From NCBI RefSeq assembly GCF_000585355.1, contig NZ_KK073873.1, positions 398,703 to 462,702 on the forward strand: a DNA stretch of 64,000 bases, written 5' to 3'. The notes under the pieces were generated by a model. The model saw only the letters and a list, made by a program, of their open reading frames with translations. It made no database searches and was not told the origin of the DNA. Position numbers and translations under genes: made by a program. The stretch's first letter is position 1. Every line of letters starts with the position of its first letter. This document shows, in pieces, positions 24,456-35,133 of this stretch. This DNA comes from Xylanibacter oryzae DSM 17970 (GTDB taxonomy: Bacteria; Bacteroidota; Bacteroidia; Bacteroidales; Bacteroidaceae).

Positions 24456-24968
24456 TTACCAGTTGGCTACCGTCGCGTTGAATATCTGATCTGTAATATC
24501 TTTTATCATCTGTGTGACCAGTTCTTCCTGTACAGATGACAGTGACTGTGTGTTCTCATAAGATGATGTGGCCGTAAATTGGCGTTCGAAGTCTTCCTTG
24601 TGATTAGCTTTGTTGGTGAAACGTACATTTACTGTCATTGACAATTCTGTCTGTGCAGATTGTCCTGTACTTGATACAGATTTGTTGCGTTGTGAATATT
24701 GGGTTATCTCACCGTCTATAATCATGTCACCGTTGCGTTTTACTTGTACAAGGTGAGTGTGGTTGGCAAATACATCCTTCAACTGATTGTTGTATATGTT
24801 CTGCATAGGTCCCCACACATAACTTGAACGTATAGGGAAATCGTTGATCTGTATAGTCTTTGTCTTGTTATAGTCTATACTAGCACCGTCAAATTTGTAT
24901 GATACTTTGCATGATATGAGCAATACTGCTGATAAAATGAGTATTATATATTTTTTAGCCCAATCCAT
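24456..24968 (-). CDS. lptE: LptE-like LPS-assembly lipoprotein
   Basis: 170 residues with a lipoprotein signal (ILILSAVLLISC). The LptE pattern is visible: YKFDGASIDYNKTKTIQIND near the start, a long amphipathic middle (GPMQNIYNNQLKDVF) and alternating beta strands with DGEITQYSQ. LptE plugs the LptD barrel and helps place lipopolysaccharide in the outer membrane. The start overlaps the sigma-54 regulator gene by 14 bases. Confidence 0.85.
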   Translation of the reverse strand: MDWAKKYIILILSAVLLISCKVSYKFDGASIDYNKTKTIQINDFPIRSSYVWGPMQNIYNNQLKDVFANHTHLVQVKRNGDMIIDGEITQYSQRNKSVSSTGQSAQTELSMTVNVRFTNKANHKEDFERQFTATSSYENTQSLSSVQEELVTQMIKDITDQIFNATVANW

Positions 24969-26199
24969 ATTGTCTTATTCTTCTGTATAATGTACGGGCT
25001 GAAATGCCCAGTTCTTTAGCTGCTTTTTCTCTATTGCCTCCATTGCGTTCCAAAGCTTTCTCAAGCATCTGCTTGCCAAGAGCACTAAGATTAAGGTTCT
25101 CGGGTTCGTCGATTTCTTCTACTTCAGCTTCTTCTGCAATAGACTGTTTAGGTTGCTCAGGCTGTATGAATATCGGCTTTTGGGCTAATGCAGATGCCTG
25201 CGATTTGGCCGCAAGGTCTGTGCTTGCCTTTATAGTTGCAGCCTCGGCTTGAGAATCACCAAGTTGCTTTTTGAGTATCGTCATATCGCGTCGGAGGTCA
25301 TTGACGTTACCGCGCAGTTCGAATAGAATCTTATATAATATTTCGCGCTCATTCTCGAAAGAGTGCTCCCCGTCATTCTTGTTTATAGTTGCTAATTGCG
25401 TACTATCTGTATCGGTAGGTATAAACTTACCTAATATTTCAGGAGTAATAATACGTTCACGACAGATAACAGAAATCTGTTCGGTAATATTCTTCAACTG
25501 TCTCACATTACCGGGCCACTTGTAATGCATGAGCATCTGTTTGGCTTGATCTGTAAGCGCTATCTTGTCCATGCTCAACTTCTGTGCTATTTGCAAGGCA
25601 AATAATCTGAAAAGCAATACTATATCCTCTCCACGCTCACGGAGAGGTGGCATCTTGATAGGAATAGTATTAAGACGATAATATAGGTCTTCTCTGAATC
25701 GGCCTTCGCTTATGGCTTTTACTAAGTTGACATTGGTAGCAGCTACAATTCGTACATCGGTCTTGCGAATGTCTGTGCCACCAACGCGTAGGTATTCTCC
25801 TGTCTCTAATACACGTAGGAGCCTTGCTTGTGTTGGCATAGGTAATTCGCCTACTTCATCCAAAAACAGGGTGCCCTTGTTGGCAACACCGAAGTAACCG
25901 TCACTCTCATTTATAGCTCCTGTATACGAACCCTTTTCATGACCGAAAAGCTCTGAGTCAATAGTTCCCTCGGGGATAGAACCACAGTTGATGGCAAAAT
26001 ATTTCTCTCTCTTGCGTGGGCTGTTGTCGTGTATTATTCTTGGCAGAACCTCTTTTCCTACACCGCTTTCACCTATTATTAAAACAGAGAGATCTGTAGG
26101 CGCTACCTGTAATGCAACGTCTAAAGCATGGTTCAGTTCGTCGGAATCTCCGACAATAGTGTACCGTTGTTTTACTTTCTGTAGTTCTGTTGTATTCAT
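24955..26199 (-). CDS. Sigma-54 interaction-domain (AAA+) transcriptional activator with Fis-type HTH
   Basis: 414 residues, no receiver or sensory domain: the AAA+ domain begins almost at once. Walker A GESGVGKE (43-50), Walker B LFLDE (111-115) and a C-terminal Fis-like HTH (NREKAAKELGISARTLYRRI). The sigma-54-contacting loop, normally GAFTGA, reads GSYTGA (90-95). A Gln/Ala/Glu-rich linker (about 310-375) separates AAA+ and HTH. With no input domain, activity is probably controlled by level or a partner. It is first in the operon with lptE, suggesting control of envelope genes. Confidence 0.9.
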   Translation of the reverse strand: MNTTELQKVKQRYTIVGDSDELNHALDVALQVAPTDLSVLIIGESGVGKEVLPRIIHDNSPRKREKYFAINCGSIPEGTIDSELFGHEKGSYTGAINESDGYFGVANKGTLFLDEVGELPMPTQARLLRVLETGEYLRVGGTDIRKTDVRIVAATNVNLVKAISEGRFREDLYYRLNTIPIKMPPLRERGEDIVLLFRLFALQIAQKLSMDKIALTDQAKQMLMHYKWPGNVRQLKNITEQISVICRERIITPEILGKFIPTDTDSTQLATINKNDGEHSFENEREILYKILFELRGNVNDLRRDMTILKKQLGDSQAEAATIKASTDLAAKSQASALAQKPIFIQPEQPKQSIAEEAEVEEIDEPENLNLSALGKQMLEKALERNGGNREKAAKELGISARTLYRRIRQYGLG

Positions 26200-26284
26200 T
26201 TAGCTGACAAAATTACACATTTTATTTGAAAACACTGCAACTTTGACATAATTTTATAGGAAAATGAAGTCGCAGGCCCTTTGT

Positions 26285-27265
26285 CTATTCTTTTATTTTT
26301 ATCAGTAATAATCCTATTGCAGTCCATATAAGTTCGCGTAGACGTACAATAAGTGCAACGAATATACCGGCACCTGCTGTAAGTCCTAAACTTGCCGCAG
26401 ACATCACAAAACCACCTTCTCGACCTCCCAACTGTAAAGGAAGGAAGAACAACATGTTTGCAAACATACTGGTAAAAGCTAGTATAAATACGCAATCAAT
26501 GAAGTTTACATTGGGCGTTATTACTAGTAGTATGAAAAATATCTCGAAGCTGTTTAAGAAGCGACATAAAAGTTCTAACAAAACTGCTGAAACAAGAGTA
26601 TTACGACTTTGACTGTGTAATGCTGCTATCTGATGGTCGATCGTATCAAGCTGTTCTTTATGGCTTTCGATATACTTGCGTGCCCATTTCTTTATCAAAG
26701 GTAAATGGCGTAGTATACGCATCGCCTTCATTGCTATTCCACCTTTGTATCCTTTTAAGAACAGCCATAAACATAGAATACAGAATGCTGCAATGCATGC
26801 CAGCATGATGCCCATGAACAGGTTTACAGGTCGGCAAGCGACGAAAATAATCACTGACAATAGCCAATACCAAAAGTGTGAGAATATGTGTGTCATAGCA
26901 TACAATATAACTGATGATGACGCACGTTCAGGACCGATCTTTGGAGATAATGCCATTATACGATAAGGCTCACCTCCCATAAGTCCACTTGGGGTTGTAT
27001 AGTTTAGTGCAAAGCCGCTTATAGTTACTTTGTACAACCACCAGAATTTAATATCTGATTTACCGTTATTACCACTTTTTATTATCAAGTACCATGCTGA
27101 GGAGTTTAGCATGTATAGTACTCCCCAGAGAACAATTGCTGCTCCAAACCAATAACCTGCTCTCTTAAGGCCTGCCAATACTTGTGACAGATCTAGCTGC
27201 GTCAGCATTAAAAGAAGCAAAACAAGACCGAATACAAAAAATATGTTCTGATATTTCTTTTTCAT
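26285..27265 (-). CDS. Flippase-like integral membrane protein (UPF0104/LPG synthase TM-domain family)
   Basis: 326 residues from the Met at 27265 (MKKKYQNIFF); a Met at 27316 would overlap pdxA by 29 bases. About eight transmembrane helices and the family signature TTPSGLMGGEPYRIMAL (after the third helix) and PLQLGGREGGFVMSAASLGL near the end, as in the transmembrane half of MprF/AglD-like proteins. These proteins flip or transfer lipid-linked groups; substrate unknown. It follows pdxA at 22 bases and probably shares its transcript. Confidence 0.85.
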   Translation of the reverse strand: MKKKYQNIFFVFGLVLLLLMLTQLDLSQVLAGLKRAGYWFGAAIVLWGVLYMLNSSAWYLIIKSGNNGKSDIKFWWLYKVTISGFALNYTTPSGLMGGEPYRIMALSPKIGPERASSSVILYAMTHIFSHFWYWLLSVIIFVACRPVNLFMGIMLACIAAFCILCLWLFLKGYKGGIAMKAMRILRHLPLIKKWARKYIESHKEQLDTIDHQIAALHSQSRNTLVSAVLLELLCRFLNSFEIFFILLVITPNVNFIDCVFILAFTSMFANMLFFLPLQLGGREGGFVMSAASLGLTAGAGIFVALIVRLRELIWTAIGLLLIKIKE

Positions 27266-27287
27266 TGATGATAGTATGAAGTGTGAG

Positions 27288-28391
27288 TTATTCTTCGCGC
27301 TTTTTCTGAATAGCAAAACGCACTTTCTCGCTTTCGTCTCTGTGCTCGTGATAAAGCTTCTTGAGCGGATTGGCTAAAGGCTCATCATATTCGATGCGAT
27401 TGCGGAATACATCAATCGCCAGATAAACGGCCTGACGGAATGAATTCTCGTCTGCGGTACCTTTTCCTGCAATATCATAAGCTGTACCATGGGCAGGAGA
27501 GGTGCGTACTATAGGCAAACCTGCTGTAAAGTTTACGCCATCGTCTTCTGCAATAGTCTTGAAAGGAGCTAATCCCTGATCGTGATACATTGCTAAAACG
27601 CCATCAAATTCGTTATATGACTCACTGCCGAAGAATCCATCTGCAGGATAAGGACCGAATGCCTGTATCCCATTTTCTGAAAGTTCTTCTATTGCAGGTT
27701 TTATAAATTCCTGTTCTTCATTTCCTATTACGCCTCCATCACCTGCGTGTGGATTTAGTCCCAATACAGCAATGCGTGGATTGGATATGCGAAAATCGCG
27801 TTTAAGACTATTATAGAAAATCGTAGCTTTTTCTTCTATTCGTTCTTTTGTTATAGACTTAGCTACTTCGCTTATAGGCAGGTGGGTAGTAACTAGTGCA
27901 ACACGTAGTTTCTCGTTAAGGAGTATCATCAACGCCTTATTTCCTTCACCTACAGATGTCTCTATATATTCTGTATGTCCTGCGAAATGGAATGCTTCGC
28001 TCTGGATGTTGTTTTTGTTTATAGGTGCTGTAACTAGAACATCGAAAAGTCCATTACGGAAGTCTGTCATAGCTCTTTCCAATGCTTTCAGCGCTGCAGA
28101 ACCTGCTTCCTTGGATGGCTGGCCTATTTCTACTTTTACTTCTTCATCGAATGTGGTAAGAAGATTTAATTTGCCTTCGTGAGCATCTTCTGCTGTATTT
28201 ATGATAGTGAAATTGACAGGCAAATCCAACATCTTACGATGAAATGTAGCAACCTTAGGTGAACCGTATATAATAGGGGTGCACAACTCGAGCATCGCCG
28301 GGTCTGAGAAAGTCTTGAATATTATTTCGTATCCAATACCGTTAGTGTCGCCATGCGTTATTGCTACGCGAATCTTTTTATTTTCTTCCAT
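27288..28391 (-). CDS. pdxA: 4-hydroxythreonine-4-phosphate dehydrogenase PdxA
   Basis: 367 residues, slightly longer than the roughly 330 of E. coli PdxA. Motifs: ITHGDTNGIGYEI at the N-terminus, TAPINKNNIQ, metal ligand FAGHTEYIE, GLNPHAGDGGVIGNEE and YHDQGLAPFKT. It oxidises 4-phosphohydroxy-L-threonine in the DXP-dependent pathway to pyridoxal phosphate in the cytoplasm. The gene lies between rlmN and the flippase-like gene, all leftward. Confidence 0.95.
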   Translation of the reverse strand: MEENKKIRVAITHGDTNGIGYEIIFKTFSDPAMLELCTPIIYGSPKVATFHRKMLDLPVNFTIINTAEDAHEGKLNLLTTFDEEVKVEIGQPSKEAGSAALKALERAMTDFRNGLFDVLVTAPINKNNIQSEAFHFAGHTEYIETSVGEGNKALMILLNEKLRVALVTTHLPISEVAKSITKERIEEKATIFYNSLKRDFRISNPRIAVLGLNPHAGDGGVIGNEEQEFIKPAIEELSENGIQAFGPYPADGFFGSESYNEFDGVLAMYHDQGLAPFKTIAEDDGVNFTAGLPIVRTSPAHGTAYDIAGKGTADENSFRQAVYLAIDVFRNRIEYDEPLANPLKKLYHEHRDESEKVRFAIQKKREE

Positions 28392-28463
28392 GCTTATATC
28401 TTTATTTAATGTCTTTTGTCTAATTATTACGTGTTTATTAAAACAGTAAAATTACACACTATA

Positions 28464-29504
28464 CTATTTATTATTGTTATTATTATTTTTAGCTGTACTT
28501 AAGAGTCCACACGCTGCAAAGATATCTTCACCCCTGCTTGCCCTTATAGTCGTGAATATTCCATGTTTAGTGAGATAATCTCGCATTGATTCCATACGTT
28601 TTTCGTCGGACGCATGCAGGCTTACTCCCGGTATCTGATGAAATCGTATAAGGTTTACCCTGCAGTCAAGTCCGCTTAACAGTTTTACTATCTCACGAGC
28701 ATGTGTGGTGGTATCATTGAAACCTCCAAACATTATATACTCAAAAGAAAGTCTGCGTTGATGAGAAAAATCGTAGTGCCTTAATAGTTGAATAACCTCA
28801 CTGATAGGAAAGGCCTTTTCTGCAGGCATCATCATTTCCCTCTGCTCATGTATAGGTGAATGCAAACTTATTGCTACATGGCATTCGCTTTCATCAAGAA
28901 AACGCTTCAACTTGTTTGTTATTCCAACGCTACTAACCGTGATGCGTTTTGGGCTCCATGCATATCCGTTCTCGTCTGTCAATATTTCTGTAGCTCGTAA
29001 CACATTGTCAAGGTTATCCATTGGTTCGCCTTGGCCCATGAAGACAATATTAGTAATCTTGTCTTGCTCCGGCAGTGAGTAAATCTGGTTTAGAATATCG
29101 CAGGCAGTAAGATTTCCGTCAAACCCTTGTTTTCCTGTCTGGCAAAACTCACAATTCATTTTGCATCCAACCTGCGAAGAGACACACAGTGTAGCTCTGT
29201 CTTTTTCAGGTATATATACTGTTTCAACGAAATAACCTGAAGCAGTAGGGAAAAGATACTTTATAGTTCCGTCTTTTGATTTTTGAAATCCCAGATTAGG
29301 TAAACAACCTACATTATATTCAGCAGCTAACTTTTCACGGTTAACCTTAGAAATGTTAGTCATCTCATCTATGCTTTTCACATGATTCTGATACAGCCAT
29401 TCGCATATCTGCAATGCTGTAAATTTTGGCATCCCCAATTCGGTAACAGCTGATTGTAGTTCACCAATAGTTTTTCCGAGAAGATTCTTTTTGCCTTCTT
29501 CCAT
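28464..29504 (-). CDS. rlmN: 23S rRNA (adenine2503-C2)/tRNA methyltransferase RlmN
   Basis: 346 residues from the Met at 29504 (MEEGKKN); a Met eight codons earlier is also in frame. Radical SAM cluster ligands C114, C118, C121 (CKMNCEFC), GQGEPMDN, SLHSP and the C-terminal catalytic cysteine region GEDIFAACG are all present. It methylates A2503 of 23S rRNA and A37 of some tRNAs by a ping-pong mechanism. A short Asn-rich tail (NNNNNNK) ends the protein. Confidence 0.95.
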   Translation of the reverse strand: MEEGKKNLLGKTIGELQSAVTELGMPKFTALQICEWLYQNHVKSIDEMTNISKVNREKLAAEYNVGCLPNLGFQKSKDGTIKYLFPTASGYFVETVYIPEKDRATLCVSSQVGCKMNCEFCQTGKQGFDGNLTACDILNQIYSLPEQDKITNIVFMGQGEPMDNLDNVLRATEILTDENGYAWSPKRITVSSVGITNKLKRFLDESECHVAISLHSPIHEQREMMMPAEKAFPISEVIQLLRHYDFSHQRRLSFEYIMFGGFNDTTTHAREIVKLLSGLDCRVNLIRFHQIPGVSLHASDEKRMESMRDYLTKHGIFTTIRASRGEDIFAACGLLSTAKNNNNNNK

Positions 29505-29631
29505 ATTATATATAATATTTGGGTACAAAATTAACTAAAAAAATTGTGATAGCAATGATTTTATGTTTTTTTGTTTTGTATTTCACGAGGTTTGTATTAA
29601 CTTTGCCATCTAGTAATAAATATTAATACTG

Positions 29632-32600
29632 ATGAGTGAATTTATAGATTGTTTTCTGCTATGTGATAATCTGCCGGTTGTAGAAGAACTGGTAAATCAA
29701 CTTAGAGAAAGCAAAACAATACAACATATCCATCTTCTTGTTTCGGAAGATTTCGCAAAGGAGAACACTGTTCCGGATAATTGCAAATTTATAGTTGCAG
29801 ACAGCATATCAAGCAGTAACACTATCTTTAACGTAGAGAAAAATACGTATGCAGATTATGTCTTATTATACTTAAAGGCCTCTCCTTTAAGTTTCAGTCC
29901 GTATGCTCTGGAACGCTTGTTATGCGTAGCATCTGATTCTAATGCGGCATTAATATATAGTGATCATTTCTCTATTGAGAATGGAAAGCAGGTAAAACAT
30001 CCTACAATCGATTATCAAAAAGGTAGTATAAGAAATGATTTTGACTTTGGTAGCGTTTTGCTGATAAAATCGTCATTGTTGCATCTGTATGTTCATGAAA
30101 TAGAAACAAGAGAATATGATTATGCAGGTCTGTATGATTTAAGGTTGTTCTTAAGTCGTAAAGGTGAAATAATGCATATTAATGAGTTCTTGTATACTGA
30201 AGAAGAATTGGATACAAGAACCAGTGGTGAGAAACAGTTTGACTATGTGGATCCTGCTAATCTGAATGTGCAGATAGAGATGGAAAAGGCTGCTACTGCT
30301 CATCTTAAGGAGATTGGAGCTCTGATAGATACAAATAACTATTTGGAACCTGACTTTAAGGAACAGAGTTTCCCTGTTGAAGCTTCGGTGATAATACCTG
30401 TAAGGGATAGGGTGAAAACCATTAAAGATGCAGTAGATAGTGCATTGGGACAGAAAACAGATTTTGGCTTTAATGTAATCGTTGTTGATAATCACTCAAC
30501 AGATGGAACAACGGCTTTGCTACATGATTACAAAGATAATGACAGGCTAGTTCATATAATTCCTGAAACTTTTGACCTTGGTATTGGCGGATGTTGGAAT
30601 AGAGCTATAAATGATGATAGATGTGGAAAGTTTGCTGTCCAGTTGGATAGTGATGATCTGTATTCCTCACCAAATACTCTACAGACAATAGTTGATGCAT
30701 TCCATAAACAGAAAGCAGCAATGATTATCGGTTCATATCGTATGTGCGATTTTGAATTAAATACTTTACCTCCAGGAATGATAGATCATAAGGAATGGAC
30801 AGAAGAAAATGGTTGTAATAATGCCTTGCGTATTAATGGCCTGGGAGCTCCACGAGCATTCTTTACGCCATTGGCACGACAGATACAGTTTCCTAATACC
30901 AGTTATGGAGAGGACTATGCTATGGGGCTGATGTTCTCTCGTTATTATAGGATAGGACGTATATATTCAGAACTCTATCTATGTAGAAGATGGGGTGGAA
31001 ACAGCGATGCTGCACTTTCTATTGATAAGGTGAATGCGAATAATTTGTATAAAGACCGTTTGCGTACACTTGAAATAAATGCACGCCAGCAAATGATAGC
31101 AGGCAAAAAGGATATAATGATGGATAGTCAGTTACATCGTTTCTTTAGTCATCAGTTGGAAAAATGGGATAAGGCACGAAATAATTTCCGTGAACTAAAA
31201 AATATAAATATACGTGAACTGAATGCAGGCAACTTTACTTTTACAGTACAGTTCAATCCTGCAAGGATAGTATCAACTGCAGCTAAGATTGATAAGCAGA
31301 ATATTGGGATGCGTCCGTGTTTTTTGTGTGAGAAAAATAGACCTGCAGAACAGAGGATAAAAGTATTCGATGAAAAATTTGATATACTGGTAAATCCATT
31401 CCCTATTCTTCCTGAACACTTTACAATACCTGCACATAAACACCAACCACAAGCAATATTAGCCAACTATGGCGAAATACACAAACTGCTGTCTGTGTAT
31501 CCTGAGTTTATGGTGTTTTATAACGGACCGAAGTGTGGAGCTTCTGCTCCTGATCATGCGCATTTTCAAGCAGGTACAAATGGCATACTCCCTTTGCAGG
31601 CGCAATGGGGCCGACTGAGTCGTAACCTCAATGTTATTCTATCTTTTAATGATGATGAGGATATATCTGTGATAAGTGATTATCCTGTACCGGCAATACT
31701 GATACGTAGCAAATCTGCAGAGAGTGATGAAGAGATGTTCACTAGAGTATATAGTGCAATGCCGGTACGTGAAAATGAATATGAACCGATGATGAATATC
31801 ATCTCTTGGATGGATGGCGACAGACATATGACAGTTGTATTTCCGAGAGAGAAACATCGCCCTGATTGTTATTCGGCAGAAGGCGACAGGCAATATCTGG
31901 TTAGTCCAGGAGCTTTGGATATGGCAGGAATGATAATTACACCTCGTCATGAGGACTTTGAGCGTATGACAGCAGAAAGGGCTTCATCTATATTATCAGA
32001 GGTCACTGTATCAAAGGATTCGTTCGCCACTATACTGAAAAAAATAAAGGAATGTGGCCGTTTAAGTATAGAAGACAGATTAAGAACGGCATATATTAAA
32101 GAACCGCAAGTTAGTGTTGGTATAATCAGTGGACAGAAAATACATTTCTCTCTTAATTCGACTTATTTTGCTAAGGGAGAGACAATAACAGGCGATCAAC
32201 TTGTGGAACTCTCTGAAGGTGGAATATTGTGGAATGGTAATCAATATCAAGAACTTAAGTTTACTCCTAAATCACCAGAAGCGTCATTCTCAATATATGA
32301 TGTAACAATCGGGGTTAATTTTCATTGGGAACGTAAAGAAACGCAAATGTTTAATGGTTCACTAAACTTAGTTGTTGAGGCGGACAAAATAACAGCAATA
32401 AATGTAATACCTGTAGAGTGTTATCTTACTAGTGTAATTTCAAGTGAGATGAATGCTACATCATCCGTAGAATTGCTTAAGGCACATTCTGTGATAAGTC
32501 GCAGTTGGCTACTTGCGCAAATGGAGAAAAGACGTCAGATGAAAAACGGTTCTAACGGATTCTTTTCATTTATTAAGAAAGATGATGAACTGATAAGATG

Positions 32601-33432
32601 GTATGATAGGGAAGACCATACGATATTTGACGTCTGTGCAGACGATCATTGTCAACGCTACCAAGGTATAACAAAGGCTAACAATAAATCTGTAGTAGAA
32701 GCAATATGTGCTACACGAGGTCAAATTTTAATGTATGGTGATGAAATATGCGATGCACGTTTCTCTAAGTGCTGTGGAGGTGTGACAGAGGAATTCCAAT
32801 ATTGTTGGGAGAATATGCCTAAGCCATATCTTTTGGCAATAAGAGATAATAAACAGGGAGCTGATAGTAGTTCTATTACACCTATACCAGACCTTACAGA
32901 TGAAGCACAGGCTGAAAAATGGATTCGCACAGATGTTCCAGATTCCTTCTGTAATACTCATGATAAAAAAATCCTTTCGGAGATTCTTAATGATTACGAT
33001 CAGGAAACATCTGATTTTTATCGATGGAAAGTGGAATATACTCAGAAGGAAATAAAAACTCTTATAGAAGATAAAATAAAAGAGGATTTTGGAGATATTC
33101 TAGATCTTATACCTATAGAAAGGGGCAAGAGCGGTCGTATCTGTAAATTGAAAATTGTTGGTACAAAGAAAACCTTTGTTATAGGAAAAGAACTGGAGAT
33201 TCGTCGCACCCTTAGTAACACACATCTATATAGTAGTGCATTCGTAGTGGATAAGACAGATATCTCTGCAGATGGTATACCTGCTAATTTTATTATAAGA
33301 GGTGCCGGCTGGGGGCATGGAGTAGGACTCTGCCAGATTGGTGCTGCCGTAATGGGTGCTGAAGGATATAAATATAACGAAATATTGCTGCACTACTATC
33401 GTGGAGCTAAAATAAAGAAAATCTATAAATAG
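29632..33432 (+). CDS. Triple fusion: glycosyltransferase GT2 - DUF4922 (GalT/HIT-like) - SpoIID/LytB
   Basis: 1266 residues in three parts. (1) Residues 1-235 are a degenerate glycosyltransferase-like segment, and 250-480 a GT2 domain ([30 protein letters not shown]). (2) About 515-800 is DUF4922, with C563-x2-C566 (CFLCEKNRP) and H642-A-H644-F-Q646, the H-x-H-x-Q signature of GalT/HIT nucleotidyl transferases. (3) About 815-1266 is a SpoIID/LytB domain ([45 protein letters not shown]). No signal peptide or membrane helix is visible. It ends 2 bases before an AmpG-like permease. Together they suggest cytoplasmic processing of imported cell-wall sugars; this is inference. The fusion occurs in other Bacteroidales to my knowledge. 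Confidence 0.85.
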   Translation: MSEFIDCFLLCDNLPVVEELVNQLRESKTIQHIHLLVSEDFAKENTVPDNCKFIVADSISSSNTIFNVEKNTYADYVLLYLKASPLSFSPYALERLLCVASDSNAALIYSDHFSIENGKQVKHPTIDYQKGSIRNDFDFGSVLLIKSSLLHLYVHEIETREYDYAGLYDLRLFLSRKGEIMHINEFLYTEEELDTRTSGEKQFDYVDPANLNVQIEMEKAATAHLKEIGALIDTNNYLEPDFKEQSFPVEASVIIPVRDRVKTIKDAVDSALGQKTDFGFNVIVVDNHSTDGTTALLHDYKDNDRLVHIIPETFDLGIGGCWNRAINDDRCGKFAVQLDSDDLYSSPNTLQTIVDAFHKQKAAMIIGSYRMCDFELNTLPPGMIDHKEWTEENGCNNALRINGLGAPRAFFTPLARQIQFPNTSYGEDYAMGLMFSRYYRIGRIYSELYLCRRWGGNSDAALSIDKVNANNLYKDRLRTLEINARQQMIAGKKDIMMDSQLHRFFSHQLEKWDKARNNFRELKNINIRELNAGNFTFTVQFNPARIVSTAAKIDKQNIGMRPCFLCEKNRPAEQRIKVFDEKFDILVNPFPILPEHFTIPAHKHQPQAILANYGEIHKLLSVYPEFMVFYNGPKCGASAPDHAHFQAGTNGILPLQAQWGRLSRNLNVILSFNDDEDISVISDYPVPAILIRSKSAESDEEMFTRVYSAMPVRENEYEPMMNIISWMDGDRHMTVVFPREKHRPDCYSAEGDRQYLVSPGALDMAGMIITPRHEDFERMTAERASSILSEVTVSKDSFATILKKIKECGRLSIEDRLRTAYIKEPQVSVGIISGQKIHFSLNSTYFAKGETITGDQLVELSEGGILWNGNQYQELKFTPKSPEASFSIYDVTIGVNFHWERKETQMFNGSLNLVVEADKITAINVIPVECYLTSVISSEMNATSSVELLKAHSVISRSWLLAQMEKRRQMKNGSNGFFSFIKKDDELIRWYDREDHTIFDVCADDHCQRYQGITKANNKSVVEAICATRGQILMYGDEICDARFSKCCGGVTEEFQYCWENMPKPYLLAIRDNKQGADSSSITPIPDLTDEAQAEKWIRTDVPDSFCNTHDKKILSEILNDYDQETSDFYRWKVEYTQKEIKTLIEDKIKEDFGDILDLIPIERGKSGRICKLKIVGTKKTFVIGKELEIRRTLSNTHLYSSAFVVDKTDISADGIPANFIIRGAGWGHGVGLCQIGAAVMGAEGYKYNEILLHYYRGAKIKKIYK

Positions 33433-33434
33433 TA

Positions 33435-34745
33435 ATGAAAAGACACAGAAATCCTTGGGCATGGGTACCCTCTTTGTATTTTGCAGAAGGTTTGCCTTAT
33501 GTAGCAGTAATGACAATATCGGTGATATTGTATAAGAGGTTAGGTATGTCAAATGCAGACATAACATTTTATACTTCTTGGTTGTATCTTCCGTGGATGA
33601 TTAAACCGTTATGGAGTCCATTTATAGATCTTATCAAGACCAAGAGATGGTGGATAATAAGTATGCAGTTGTTGGTGGGCGCAGCTCTAGGCGGTGTGGC
33701 TTTTACGATACAAGGACCATTATACTTGCAAGGTACACTATGCTTTTTCTGGTTAATGGCATTCAGCAGTGCTACTCATGACATTGCTGCAGATGGCTTC
33801 TATATGCTAGGACTAAATCAGCATCAACAGACTCTATTTGTTGGTATAAGAAGCACTTTTTATCGCATATCTACAATATTCGGTCAAGGAATTCTGGTAA
33901 TGATAGCCGGTAATATGGAGGTTTGGACACGAAATATAAAATATTCATGGAGTCTTATCTTCTATTTTATGGCAGGACTTTTTATTGCTCTGTGGCTATA
34001 TCACCATTATATATTACCATACCCTGCAGAAGACAGAGGAGCAAGTAATGTAGGAGCTAAGATACTCTTTAAGGAATTATGGCATTCTGTAAAGTCTTTC
34101 TTTGACAAACCACAAGTATTGGTTGGAATCTTGTTCATGGTTTTCTATCGTATGCCGGAAGGGCTTTTGGCAAAAATCTCTGCATTGTTTCTTATAGATG
34201 CACCACATAATGGCGGATTGGGACTTTCACCACAGGAGTTTGGCCTTGTTCAGGGAACTGTAGGCGTAATTGGGCTTACTGTAGGTGGTATCTTGGGTGG
34301 TATAGTAGCAAGTAAAGACGGACTGAAAAAATGGCTTTGGCCAATGGTTTGTTCAATATCACTCCCTAATGCGGTTTATATATATCTTAGTTATTCGCTT
34401 ACAAGCAACCTTTGGATAATAAATACATGTATATTTATTGAACAGTTTGGCTATGGATTCGGATTTACGGCTTATATGTTATACCTTATATATTATTGTC
34501 AGGGTGAGTTTAAAACATCGCATTATGCATTGTGTACTGCTCTTATGGCTTTCTCTATGTGGCTACCAGGACTATTTTCGGGTATGATACAGGAAGCTGT
34601 AGGATATCGTATGTTCTTTATAATTGTTGTTGTGGCATGTGCATTGACATTTATTGTTTCGGCATTGTTGAAGATTGATCCTGAATTTGGAAAGAAAAAG
34701 AAATTTGTTGATAGTGGGGATTTCGAAAAAAAGGAAGAATGGTAG
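33435..34745 (+). CDS. AmpG-like MFS permease
   Basis: 436 residues, 12 predicted helices. The N-terminus SLYFAEGLPYVAVMTISVIL and the segment SSATHDIAADGFYMLGL are typical of the AmpG/SLC33 branch of the major facilitator superfamily, which imports muropeptides (GlcNAc-anhydroMurNAc peptides). The start is 2 bases after the fusion gene stop, so the two are cotranslated. A bidirectional terminator follows at 34812-34850. Whether it moves muropeptides or another conjugate cannot be read from sequence. Confidence 0.85.
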   Translation: MKRHRNPWAWVPSLYFAEGLPYVAVMTISVILYKRLGMSNADITFYTSWLYLPWMIKPLWSPFIDLIKTKRWWIISMQLLVGAALGGVAFTIQGPLYLQGTLCFFWLMAFSSATHDIAADGFYMLGLNQHQQTLFVGIRSTFYRISTIFGQGILVMIAGNMEVWTRNIKYSWSLIFYFMAGLFIALWLYHHYILPYPAEDRGASNVGAKILFKELWHSVKSFFDKPQVLVGILFMVFYRMPEGLLAKISALFLIDAPHNGGLGLSPQEFGLVQGTVGVIGLTVGGILGGIVASKDGLKKWLWPMVCSISLPNAVYIYLSYSLTSNLWIINTCIFIEQFGYGFGFTAYMLYLIYYCQGEFKTSHYALCTALMAFSMWLPGLFSGMIQEAVGYRMFFIIVVVACALTFIVSALLKIDPEFGKKKKFVDSGDFEKKEEW

Positions 34746-34811
34746 GATCTAATAATATTAGGTCCATAATAAACAATAACTATTAAATTAAATATATTTA
34801 GAATTTATCTA

Positions 34812-34850
34812 AAACAACAGGTCGAATTTACAAAAAACGACCTGTTGTTT
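34812..34850. terminator. Bidirectional terminator between converging genes
   Basis: Thirteen-base perfect arms AAACAACAGGTCG (34812-34824) and CGACCTGTTGTTT (34838-34850), A-rich on the left and T-rich on the right, between the permease gene and the converging gene at 34858. Confidence 0.85.
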
Positions 34851-34857
34851 ATAGATT

Positions 34858-35133
34858 TTAGAAGTTGAATTTTTCAATCTTCATCTTTCCCATTTCTTTT
34901 ATTTTAGAAACTAGTGTGGTAAAGTGTGATGATTGCTCGTGAGCTAATAATGATTCAGCATCCTCCCATGTCTCGCAAATCATAAGAACGTCATTACGGG
35001 TATCACTTTCGAAAATATCGTAAGCGATATTACCCTTGTCATTTAACGAAGCGGTTACTAATTCTTTGGCCGTTTCAATTACTTCAGTACGTTTGGCTGA
35101 AGTTGTTTTAATAAAAACATTTAATCTGATCAT
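34858..35133 (-). CDS. Antibiotic biosynthesis monooxygenase (ABM)-family protein
   Basis: 91 residues, a single ferredoxin-like ABM domain: IRLNVFIKTTSAKRTEVIET, YDIFESDTRNDVLMICETWE and the His-containing HEQSSHFTTLV. Relatives are small homodimeric quinol monooxygenases or stress proteins (YgiN-like); a heme or quinone role is possible. Monocistronic, between two terminators. Confidence 0.85.
   Translation of the reverse strand: MIRLNVFIKTTSAKRTEVIETAKELVTASLNDKGNIAYDIFESDTRNDVLMICETWEDAESLLAHEQSSHFTTLVSKIKEMGKMKIEKFNF

Noticed and set aside
26196..26495. 99-codon minus-strand ORF with many Cys and Arg
   Set aside because: It overlaps the end of the flippase-like gene in another frame; the latter has family signatures.
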